A model generated the notes under the pieces. The model was not told where the DNA came from and searched no databases. It saw only the letters and a program-made list of their open reading frames with translations. A stretch of 64,000 nucleotides of DNA from contig NW_005179089.1 of the NCBI RefSeq assembly GCF_000350225.1, positions 1-64,000 of the forward strand, read 5' to 3'. This DNA is from Chondrus crispus. Lineage: Eukaryota > Rhodophyta > Florideophyceae > Gigartinales > Gigartinaceae. The position numbers were made by a program, and so were the translations under genes. Below are positions 39,954-49,593 of the stretch, one piece after another; position 1 is the stretch's first letter, and every line of letters starts with the position of its first letter.

Positions 39954-41651
39954 CTACTCATCATCGCTGGCTATCTGCACCTCCTTCCCATTAAAGTATT
40001 CGCGGTGCTTGCGGATAATATTATGTAGATCAGGGGTCAGCTGAGATTCTTCCCATTGGCCATTAGTGTTTAGCGCCATACCGGTTATGATCATAGCTTT
40101 CCTAGCGTATGATATGCCATTAGCATCGCGCTGCTGGTTCACTTCTCTCACAGAACAAGCTGCGAGCCTCAGGAAGAAAGGCTTCCCAGGATTGGAAACT
40201 TTTCCAGAACTATCCTTCCACAGTCCATTCTTGATCATGTCCATTTTGTAGGCCTCCCACCTCCTCGTCCAGACCGACTTAATTTTTTGGATAATGAAGG
40301 AATCACAAGGTTGGATTAGGTGCGTAGCGTTAGGCGGAAATTGCCTTATTTCGGTATTGATAGCTGCTGCAGAAGCCTCCATAGCGGCAGTACTATTGTG
40401 ACCGCTACAGTTGTCCACATAAAAAATCCGCTTCCTTCCATTAGGTAGTGCAGCAATAACGCTACGTTCTGTCAGCCACTGAGGCATGACCGTTGTATCC
40501 ATCCAACCTTTAGGCCCGGTACGATAGGCTACACCAGGAATATCTTCAGGTGTCCCCCGGATAGGATAATTTCGATCTCGATTCTTGAATGCCATAATTG
40601 GCGGTGCAATTGTGGCATCTCTTCCTCCGCTTAACCGGACTAACATGGTCATGCCTTCTCCTCCTGAAACAACATCGGCATATTTAACTTCAGAGTTCCC
40701 CGCAAATCCTAACGTGCGACCATTGTCAACGTTAATTATAAAATGAGTCTCATCGGCGTTGCCAATGTCCCATTCATCAATATCGCCAGTTGTCAATAAA
40801 CGCTTCATGTTCCCCAGATAATGCGCCACATCGATTTCAATTTGTTTTTGTTTATGAGAACTCAACATATGCTTTCCGGTATGCGCACGGCTGACAATAC
40901 GGAATCGTTCCGCAAATGTCTGAATCCATCTTGGTGCAATCCTTGTGTGCAAAGCCATGTCTGTCCGAGGGTCGACCATATTCATACTGTACGCGTCGTT
41001 TTCACTGTGTTCAAGCATATGCATTGCAAGAGACTTCAGGGTACGCAAGTTAAATTTAACATCGAGTTTTCGGAGACGGTCAAACTCGCTGCGGTGGTCA
41101 TTATGTAGTGCTTCAACCCACATTGCCCGTTTTCTGCCTCTTCCCAAACGTGCCTTTACTCGGATTCTTTTGAGTCCGATCTTGGTTGCCCTTGTTATAG
41201 AAGACGTAACACCTTTAAATTGTATCTGGCCGTTTGCATTAGTGTAATGAAGCCGATCTTTCCAAAGACGCATCGTTCGAACGATGTTGGCATTCTTGCT
41301 GGACCGAAAGTACTGCTGAAAATGCTTCACCGTTTTCGAGGCGATACATTTTTCTCCTTCGCTTGTAGCGGTAGCCACCATCCAGGCCACGATCTTAGCA
41401 CGATCAGCTATGTTGAGTACGTACTGCACGGATCTCTTGATATTATCTGGCTGGGAATGGTCATGTTGGATGGTCTGTTGATCATGGGTTGGCGTGGAGG
41501 CATCTGAGTCCGTCGGGCGTTGTGCGCCGCGCTGCTCACCTAGTTGAAGGCATTGAAGAAAAGGTGAACCGAGCACCATGGAGAGTTTTCGTAGTGAGTT
41601 GAAGGAGGTTTGTGGTGTGGGGTAGGGTTGTACCCCTATCCCGGAATGCAT
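39954..41651 (-). CDS. pogo/Tigger-type DDE transposase
   Basis: 565 residues with an ATG at 41651. Cuts and pastes the element at TA sites (family knowledge). A CENP-B-type helix-turn-helix region is visible (RWIQTFAERFRIVSR-HTGK). The DDE_1 catalytic core has NADETHF, FYVDNCSGHNS and PPNATHLIQPCD giving the three acidic residues, the last two separated by 36 residues (DD36D). The ORF is uninterrupted; the left terminal repeat is now separated from it by the gypsy insertion, so mobilisation of the whole unit is doubtful. Confidence 0.9.
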   Translation of the reverse strand: MHSGIGVQPYPTPQTSFNSLRKLSMVLGSPFLQCLQLGEQRGAQRPTDSDASTPTHDQQTIQHDHSQPDNIKRSVQYVLNIADRAKIVAWMVATATSEGEKCIASKTVKHFQQYFRSSKNANIVRTMRLWKDRLHYTNANGQIQFKGVTSSITRATKIGLKRIRVKARLGRGRKRAMWVEALHNDHRSEFDRLRKLDVKFNLRTLKSLAMHMLEHSENDAYSMNMVDPRTDMALHTRIAPRWIQTFAERFRIVSRAHTGKHMLSSHKQKQIEIDVAHYLGNMKRLLTTGDIDEWDIGNADETHFIINVDNGRTLGFAGNSEVKYADVVSGGEGMTMLVRLSGGRDATIAPPIMAFKNRDRNYPIRGTPEDIPGVAYRTGPKGWMDTTVMPQWLTERSVIAALPNGRKRIFYVDNCSGHNSTAAMEASAAAINTEIRQFPPNATHLIQPCDSFIIQKIKSVWTRRWEAYKMDMIKNGLWKDSSGKVSNPGKPFFLRLAACSVREVNQQRDANGISYARKAMIITGMALNTNGQWEESQLTPDLHNIIRKHREYFNGKEVQIASDDE

Positions 41652-41782
41652 GTATTATTCATCTTTTGACAGATCACGGAATATGCCATCCAATTTTCGT
41701 CCCGTCGTCGTCGAAATATTGACTATACGTGTACACGTGAGTATGAGTGACACTAATTACAAAATGCCAAAACACGAGCTTG

Positions 41783-41857
41783 CATGCAATAATGTAAGTG
41801 ACATTATTTACATAGTTACACTATTTAAATGCTGACACTATCTACCGTAACTGGGTG
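41783..41857. repeat. Right terminal inverted repeat of Tigger element
   Basis: Reversed, it starts CACCCAGTTACGGTAGATAG and ends near CACTTACATTATTG, as the left repeat does. Flanked by TA. Confidence 0.8.
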
Positions 41858-41952
41858 TACAAGAAATGTGACGATTTTGCATACTTCTCACATGAGACGG
41901 TGGCTGATTGTCACAAAGCTCTTCTTCATATTTCAGACGGTTTTGACAGTAC

Positions 41953-42264
41953 TGTTGTGAATCATGCTCGACGTGAATACACTTAGTCGCACCTACATTG
42001 CCCTTACGTCTGTAGTGCCCATTGCGTATTATCAATTCATATGTGTCCTTGCATTTACTCTACGGAACGGTCGTCTAATCCGCATACTTAAAGGATAGGG
42101 CTCCGCAATAAACAATGGTGGGAGGAGGAGCATCCACCCGGCTTGTGCCGAATCTTATGCTTGCGCTTGGAGAGGTCAACTCTCCTCACCACTGCTCTAT
42201 CGTGGGCCCTCGATAGCCTCATACCATGGACATATCCAATCACGCCTCGAGGGCCCATCCGACA
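41953..42264 (+). repeat. 5' LTR, 312 bp, encoding the Gag N-terminus
   Basis: Matches the 3' LTR at about 46857-47169; homology ends at CATCCGACA. The gag ATG at 42226 is inside this LTR. Confidence 0.85.
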
Positions 42265-43462
42265 GTTACGGGCCCAGAGGGTGAGTTGGCCCCAAGCAAC
42301 ATCCTCATCTCTCCTAAACTGAAGAGCAACACAGACAAACTTCAATGGCGAGAAGCAGTCTGCGACTGGGCTCTCAACTTGAATGCCTGTGCTTCTGGCG
42401 GAGACAACCGAGCCAAAGGCGCTGCAGCATCCCTGGCCATGACCCTATATCGCTCTTTGGAGTTCAATAAAAAGGAAATGGTCTAGAAATCCGTTAAGAT
42501 GGGAGAAATTATCTTTAATTCCGGGGCAGGGCTAGCTGCTTCCGAGTCTGATCAAATGAGCTACGTAGAAAAGATCATGTCTATCGTCGCAAAGGACTCA
42601 GCGTTCGACAAAATAAAAAGAATGGTTCGCCTCAACAAAGACGTCCACAGTTGTGTACGCAAACCCCAAGAATCCATCAACCAATACATCGAACGCTTCG
42701 AAGGCCCAGCCCAAGCGTGCCTAAACCTCGTGAATGCGAGCAACAATAGCGCTGATAGCCAGAATTTTGCGATCGTCCTCATGATAAACGCTCGAGTATC
42801 GTCACAGACTTTTACAAATTTGGTCAGCTCGCTCGTTACCACTGCCAAACATCGTACATCTGACAAAGAATCGACAGTACTACTTTCTAGACACAGAATT
42901 GATCAACTCATTGAAATCTTTGACATGACTTTCGAAAAGGGAACCACAGCTAGACATCGAGACCCACCAACAAAGGTTAAAGGAGTGCTGTACGTCCTTG
43001 AAAGCTGCTACCAAAGCACAGGAACACTGTAAAACATTGAATACTTTCATCAGCTTGCAGGACGCCATCACCGCCCTCGAGGAGGCCGGTCTTGAGGAAA
43101 AGGACTTGGAAGATGTTAAACCAAGAACCCAGGCGCTCATGGGACCCAATGCGTTTAGAGATGGCGAGCACCGCCACAAAGGGTTCCGACGTGAAAATGC
43201 ACGCCGCCAGTACCGGAGGAAGAGAGGTCATTGGACTACATATAATAACCAGTTTCGGTCCAATAACCAATACGACGATAGCGATAACGATTCCGAATTC
43301 AAAGATCTTCGAAACCAAATCTCGAAGAAACAAAAATATCGCGAACAGTACCATGGGAACAACAAACGTGTGTCATTCCCTAACGAGCACTACAACTCGG
43401 AAAAGCCTCTCAAGGAGGATGAAAGGTCTAAACGTATTAACACAGAGAGGTATTTTCAATAA
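42226..43462 (+). pseudogene. Copia-like gag, broken
   Basis: The frame opens at the ATG in the LTR and reads through the LTR end and the primer site (GTTACGGGCCCAG at 42265). A single TAG at 42484-42486 interrupts it and a frameshift lies near 42998. The parts together resemble a helical Gag (KPQESINQYIERFEGPAQA) with a basic, Arg- and Asn-rich end. No zinc knuckle seen. Confidence 0.7.
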
Positions 43463-43500
43463 AGGGTTCGGGGACTCTACCCCCCGATCCGAACCCTATC

Positions 43501-46500
43501 ATTGACTCAGGTAACCCTACATCCACCGGCGGCATCGATGCCGCATCCCTACTCTGCGACATACTTAACTGGCAGCTAACCCTTGACCCACCTCGTGACA
43601 CTTACCAACGTGGGCGGGGACAGGACTGTCTCAACGCCACAGACATAGTTTGCTCGTGGACCCTCACACTACAAGACCTGAATCACAAGCCAACTTCAAT
43701 CACGTTTGACCTTACATCTGACAATTCGCCGCTCACTGTCGGAATGGATATCACTCAGTACTCACAACTGGACTTCATGACATATCCGTGCACTTGGACC
43801 ATCTCACGACCATCAGACAGCTGCCCCCGACAACTCCCAATTTACGTAAACGGGAGTAAATTCGAGAAACGACCACGTCTCCTCGTCGTACCCGCACTGC
43901 ATGCCCACAAAAATCGCACGAACTCTTTCATGGCTCACTCCAACGTTTTCAGCCTCCAACGACCCATGACACTGGCCACGCGCTTACATCGATATACTCA
44001 TGCGAATGCTAATAGCCTGATCGGTATCTGTCGCGAAGCCGGATGGCTCAACCCAAACTTGACATCCGCAATCCATCAAGTTTGCGAATCCTGCCGGATC
44101 TGCTCAGAATCTGGGTTTCTAAAGTCGTCGAAGAAAGTTTCATTGACACATGTGAACGGGGCATTCAATCAAGAGGCACAGATAGACTTCACCTTTTGTA
44201 CCATCCGCGAGGCAAAGCATAATGTACTACTTCTTGTAGATACCGGCACTGGCTATTCGGAAGCAGCCATAACCACATCACGCAAAGTGGAGACCATCAA
44301 AGACACATTCAAAACCCAATGGCTACACCGACACGGCGGGCCACTTTCCGTCTCTGCCAACGACGAGATGCACAATCAAGCCTGCAAAACATTCTTTGGC
44401 GCCCATTCAATACGGTATAAGCCACGACCAGCCCGCCGCCACAACAAAACCGGCATTGTCGAAAGAAAAAACGGCACTCTCAAATTGATTCTCGAACGGT
44501 TGCAAAAAGAACCTACCAGAACCTCCGACCACGTTATCCTCTGACGGGCAACCTTCCTTTCAAATTATTTCTCCGGGTCGCGCATTTTAAGTTCATTCGA
44601 ACTTGCACGCGGCTATTCGCCATCCATCGTCGGCGTCCCCAAATCGCTCGTCACTACGGAATTATTGTCAGCTCATAAAGAGCAAGTGGCTGTCAGAGCC
44701 CTACAACGCCTCTTGCGCTCCCGCGCCCCGTCCACTGTCGCCCCCTCCAACATAAGAAAAGGGGACACTGTCCTGTTCTATTACCGGTCAACTAAACAGA
44801 ACGAACCCGATGAGTGGCTGGAAGGCACAATACAATCGACCCATCCTGAACTCGTTGAAATTCGACGGAGCAGCCGCGGTCCCGCTTGTCGAGTTGCTTA
44901 CGAAGACATTCCACTACTGCCACAGTCTCCACTCACTAAACGCTTGATGGAATCTGTAGTCGACCACTACCTCGACTTGCCAGATGGGGGAAGATAGATG
45001 TACATGCACATCTGACAAACAGCAGCCGTCACACAAACGCAATGATGACATCTAACGTTGTCCTGAGAAGCGAAGGAGAGGAACGAGCGTCTAGAGACAT
45101 TGGAGAGTATGCCACCGACCCATCTCGACGCATGCCTAATGAACTGAGATCAACACTCCAGAGCAATGACCAACAGACTCTACAGGAAATATACCACGCA
45201 ATCGGAAATAAGCAAGTAACGACCAGAGATCTCGAGTTCGCCCCTGCTTGGGTAATACAAAAAGCTATGCAGACAGAACACAGAAACAATTGGCAAGACG
45301 CGTACGAAGAAATAAAGGACAAGGACGTCCCACGCAACTCGAACATCATCTCCTCGCATGCGCTCTTCAAAATTAAAGAGTCCGAAGACGACTCACTCGT
45401 AATGAAGGCACGGTTCGCTTTCCACGGAAACTGCGACCGCGAGAAAGACGATATTCGCAAGGACTCGGCATCCGTCGACATGACGATATTCCGTCTCGTC
45501 CTCAGCCTCGAGGTCATCTTGAACTTCACCTTTGGAGTGGCTGACATAAAGGGAGCTTACATGCAGAGCGGGCCAGCTAAGAGGGAGATATACCTCAGGC
45601 CTCCAAAAGATTGTACGACGACACGACACACTCTTTGGAAGCTATTAAAACTCCCATACGGTATCGTTGAGGCAGGGAGGCAGTGGCTCAAGACCATCGA
45701 AGAATGGATGCTGAACGTCTTCAAACTGGAGCGCATCTTTGGTGTAAACCAATTGTTTGTTAAAAGAGGCCAAAGAGACAAGATGATACTGATCGTTGCC
45801 GAGGTCACTGACGATTTTATCGTGTCAGGTCCCATTCACGAAATTCAAAAATTCATGCAAAATTTGAAGACAAATTTTTGACGTCGGAAAAATCCGCATC
45901 TGTGAAAATTTCATGTTCAATGCTTGTGAAGTTGAGATAGACAAGCCGGGGAATCCCAAGCTTTCCATGGATAAATATACTCGCAGGTTAAAACCTCTGC
46001 AAATTTCCAGGTCACGGACACAAGAAATCGATACGCGTGGCAACGAAAGAGAAGTATCAGAATATAGGTCATTTGCTGGTACTGTAATGTACTTGGCTAG
46101 TGGCGTCATGCCACAAGCGGCCCTTGTCACATCCCGTATGCAACAAAGGCTAGGAGACCTACCCGTCAAACACCTCATTGACGCGAACCCCATGCTGTCC
46201 GAGCTCCTAAATCTCAGCCCCATGATCTGCTTTCTTAATCCTGGACAAATCCGCAAATCCGCAGCGTCATTCTTACCACTCTTTCAGACGCCTCATATGT
46301 GGGTGCCGAATTCGACTACAGACAGAGCGGAGTAATTTCGGGATTGAAGATCGACACGACCCAAAACGCTTCGCCAATTTTCCACTCCTTGTCATGGACC
46401 AGTCACAAACAGAAACGCGTCACTTACTCATCTTTTGGAGCAGAGATACTCGCATGTGCAGACGCGGAAGATAGAGGGCATGACCTCAACGAGTCATTCA

Positions 46501-46812
46501 AATCGATCTTCCCCCACTCCAAAATCAAACACGAGGTCCTTGTGGATGCGAGTGCGCTTCTTGACACCATCACAACACTACACGAGGCGAAATAATACCG
46601 CCTTCGTAAAACAGAGACAAGGATCAGAAATGCTTTTCGAATCTGAGGAACTTGATTCCATCACATGGGTCCCCGGAACGGCAAACGTCGCCGACGTATT
46701 GACAAAGAGAAGCATCAGACTTTCCAAGTCTCTAACTGAAATGTTGAATGATGGACATTGGAATGTCGATCTCAAAAGGAGCTACCATCACAACGCCGCA
46801 GATTGGAACTAG
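43501..46812 (+). pseudogene. Copia-like pol, broken
   Basis: Protease start IIDSGNPTSTGG; integrase with CESCRIC zinc motif, AQIDFTF, NDEMHNQ and TGIVERKNGT; an in-frame TGA at 44542; an SH3-like integrase tail (IRKGDTVLFYY). RT follows in another frame from 45042 with VADIKGAYM and VTDDFIVSG in place of YVDD, then an extra T in a T5 run at about 45884. RNase H pieces: LSDASYVGAEFD, SFGAEILACAD, VPGTANVADVLTKR. Stops and frame changes occur near 44544, 44997, 45884, 46230 and 46590. Confidence 0.85.
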
Positions 46813-46856
46813 AAGCAATATTTTCGAACACTTCGATCTAGTTAGATCGAGTGGGG

Positions 46857-47169
46857 TGTGTGTGAATCATGCTCGATGTGAATACACTTAGTCGCACCTA
46901 CATTGCTCTTACGTCTGTATTGCCCATTGCGTATTATCAATTCATATGTGTCCTTGCATTTACTCTACGGAACGGTCCTCTAATCCGCACACTTAAAGGA
47001 TAGTGCTCCGCAATAAACAATGGTGGGAGGAGGAGCATCCACCCAGCTTGTGCCGAATCTTTTGATTGCGCTTGGAGAGGTCAACTCTCCTCACCACTGC
47101 TCTATCATAGGCACTCGATAGCCTCACACCATGGACATATCCAATCACGCCTCGAGGGCCCATCCGACA
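46857..47169 (+). repeat. 3' LTR, about 312 bp
   Basis: Preceded by purine-rich ATCGAGTGGGGTG. Diverged copy of 41953-42264. Confidence 0.85.
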
Positions 47170-47916
47170 ACTGTACAGTAGTGTCTCTTTGTGAACAAAA
47201 AGAGACGTCTCACAGCCCACGAACCGCACCTCCCTAAAATCGACTAATTTTCTATGGGGGAGGGGGGGAGGGACACCTCCCAAAAATCGGTAAATTCTCA
47301 AAATATATACATTGGCGCAGATTGCTCAACGCAAGTGTACTAATCATCTTATCGACGGCGGCGGCTCTTCACACACTTCAACATCACTATGCGAACAAAG
47401 TAAATCAACGAGACGTCTCACAGCATCGTCATTTAATTGTCATTTAGAGTGTTCTACGTCTGCATACTCTCACTCCCACCGTTCCATCCTCCCCATCACC
47501 TTTCCAAATCCACCGGGTTACAATCTGCCCTACTTGCATCCGATGCGCACTGCTTGACTGTGCGCGATGGATAATTTATCGCCCGGAATGGCGCTATGCA
47601 CGGAACCACTCATACAAATTGATGAGAGTGGTCAAGACCAAATAGCCATCACCAAACATTCCATGCCATTACATGAAAACCTGCCACATACTGTCAGTGG
47701 TTCAGAACAACAGTGCCGCCCAATCTCTGTTTCCTGCGCTGAAAGTTTACCGAGATCTGAATCTCGGCCAGACTCGCCTTTTGGCCTGTACGAACCATCT
47801 GCTTTACTTGGCAGTGCCCCTTCAACTCCAGAGCTCTCACACAATCCGTTACAAAGCAACATGAGCCTTTAGGATACCGAAAGACCTTCGTTAGGGAATC
47901 CTTCATACAATCGTCG
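47170..47916. other. Spacer with hairpin, G-run and a small ORF
   Basis: Contains GTCTCTTT...AAAGAGAC (47182-47205), a G5-A-G7-A-G3 run (47256-47271) that could fold as a quadruplex, and an ATG-started ORF of 101 codons at 47567-47872 without a recognisable domain. Its reality is uncertain. Confidence 0.4.
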
Positions 47917-47921
47917 AGGTC

Positions 47922-48070
47922 TGTCATGAGAGCCATATACACACACGTAGCACACGTACAACAGCGATCAACTCACCACGATCGCCGCCGGCCTACGGAT
48001 CGCTACCATCCCTACATAAGGTAGATAGAGACGCAATCACAGTAAACCGAGCCATCGATCTTGCATCACA
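47922..48070 (+). repeat. 5' LTR, 149 bp
   Basis: TGTCATGAGAGCC...TTGCATCACA, followed by the GGTTATGGAC primer site at 48071-48080. Confidence 0.92.
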
Positions 48071-48074
48071 GGTT

Positions 48075-48590
48075 ATGGACCCTAACCACGCACCACTACA
48101 AGACGATCATCTCGTATACCGACCACCCGGACGAGATCAGGACAACGACAGCACGGCACCACAAAGCCCCGTTGCCCCAACCCCACAAGCTCCGCAAGCA
48201 AGCGTAGAGCCAACACAACCCGCTCCGACCACATCCGCAGAACCACAACACCAAGCTCCGATCACCCCCGTAGAGCCAACACAACCCGCTCCGACCACAC
48301 CCGTAGAGCCACAACACCAAGCTCCGATCACCCCCGTAGAGCCAACACAACCCGCTCCGACCACACCCGTAGAGCCACAACACCAAGCTCCGATCACCCC
48401 CGTAGAGCCAACACAACACGCCCCGACAACACCTGCAGAGCGCCCACAAATGTCAAACCAGCAAGAAATAGCACTCGAAATGCCCCAAGCTGACACAAGA
48501 ATGCACGGACAGCTACCTCCACACATACAACGGCACACCGATATGTTGGGGGTCCCTCAAGCAAAACATCACAGCCTTATCCACCTGTGA
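48075..48590 (+). pseudogene. Truncated Gag with chimeric tail
   Basis: Starts at the ATG in the primer site (MDPNHAPLQDD, as in the full element). It consists mainly of VEPxQxAPxTP repeats and, after the deletion junction, continues out of frame through RNase H DNA to a TGA at 48588. 171 residues. A product could be made but would lack the Gag core. Confidence 0.7.
48204..48467 (+). repeat. 66 bp tandem repeats (paired 33 bp units)
   Basis: Units begin at 48204, 48270, 48336 and 48402. Each encodes VEPTQPAPTTP plus VEPQHQAPITP variants. Confidence 0.9.
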
Positions 48591-48957
48591 GGCAGAATAT
48601 ATTGCGGCCACCTCCGCCGCACAGCAGACCACGTGGATCCGACGTCTGCTACAGGACGTGCACATGCTGCCGAAATCCCCGACTCCCTTGATGATAGACA
48701 ACCAGTCCGCCATCCACGTTGCCAACAGCACGGGACCGACGAAGAGGCGAAAATTCATAGATCTGAGGCATCACTACCTCACGCATCAAGCCCAAAAGGG
48801 CACAATCGCCATTGCACATGCCCCCACGGACGAACAACTCGCGGACATCCTCACAAAACCGCTGCGTCGTCAAGCATACACGCGCCTCCTCCCCAAACTA
48901 CAGCTCAGAAACCACACGACTGCAGACGGCAAAACTGCAGCGCCGTCGACAGGGGAG
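48523..48957 (+). pseudogene. Copia RNase H C-terminal part
   Basis: Open frame continuing the pol of the full element: TYNGTPICWGSLKQ, STCEAEYIA, MIDNQSAIHVANS, LADILTKPL. The N-terminal strand with the first catalytic Asp is deleted. Confidence 0.85.
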
Positions 48958-49010
48958 TGTCATGAGAGCCATAAAAACAAACGTCGACGCCGCAACAGCA
49001 ATGCGTCAGC

Positions 49011-49159
49011 AGTCATGAGAGCCATATACACACACGTAGCACACGTACAACAGCGATCAACTCACCACGATCGCCGCCGGCCTACGGATCGCTACCATCC
49101 CTACATAAGGTAGATAGAGACGCGATCACAGTAAACCGAGCCATCGATCTTGCATCACA
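49011..49159 (+). repeat. 3' LTR, 149 bp
   Basis: First base is A instead of T (AGTCATGAG). One further A/G difference from the 5' LTR. Preceded at 48951-48973 by a purine tract and an extra copy of the LTR head. Confidence 0.9.
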
Positions 49160-49593
49160 AGGTCATTGCGAACAACAGCACTGCAACCTCATGAAGATTG
49201 GCTAGATTCAAGCGATGCGCCTTTTTCTCAAGAATTAATTCTGTCTCCGTCTTCTTAGAATTGCAGTACGGACTGCGCTACTGATGGCACTGAAATATCA
49301 AATGCAGACCTTCGTTCTTTATGTACTGCTTCCGCGGTTGCGAACGAACTAGCGGGTTCATGCGACGCCGGGGGGATTTATGCGAGGACATACATAGTCG
49401 TCTTTTCATGGAACTTGACGATGAAAGACACCTTCATGCGCCGTGGGAGCGCGTCTTCGAATCTACTGATACCGATGTATCTTCTCCTATCTGAAGAAGA
49501 GCTTCAAGCTCGAGCTGCAAACCACTAAAACGGGGGCCTAGCACACTGGGATTACGAAAGCCCTTTTTCCTCAGTTAAGGTAAAATTGATGAT

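Larger units (their letters stand above)
33998..41857 (-). mobile_element. pogo/Tigger-type DNA transposon, split by a Ty3/gypsy insertion
   Basis: Terminal inverted repeats start CACCCAGTTAC at 33998 and, reversed, at 41857; the outer 28 bp match with about five mismatches. TA dinucleotides flank both ends (33996-33997 and 41858-41859), as for Tc1/mariner-pogo elements. The transposase ORF (39954-41651) is intact. Removing the inserted gypsy element (34080-39749 plus one 4 bp repeat) leaves an element of about 2.2 kb. Confidence 0.85.
41953..47169 (+). mobile_element. Decayed copia-like retrotransposon (second clade)
   Basis: LTRs 41953-42264 and about 46857-47169 start TGT and end CATCCGACA, with several differences and an AATAAA at 42107. 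The domain order integrase, RT, RNase H places it in Ty1/copia, but its proteins differ strongly from the 14892 and 52652 elements. At least seven frameshifts or stops show it is dead and old. No matching target duplication was found (AGTAC versus ACTGT). Confidence 0.85.
47922..49159 (+). mobile_element. Internally deleted Copia derivative (non-autonomous)
   Basis: 1238 bp, LTRs 47922-48070 and 49011-49159 (149 bp, two differences), with a 5 bp target duplication AGGTC (47917-47921 and 49160-49164). Same family as the 14892 element: identical LTR head, primer site and tail layout. Gag N-terminus is fused to the middle of RNase H near 48520; about 3.7 kb is missing. It must be copied by proteins supplied in trans. 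Confidence 0.92.

Noticed and set aside
48204..48467. 66 bp repeats as a CRISPR-like array
   Set aside because: Repeats are contiguous, coding and in frame with Gag.
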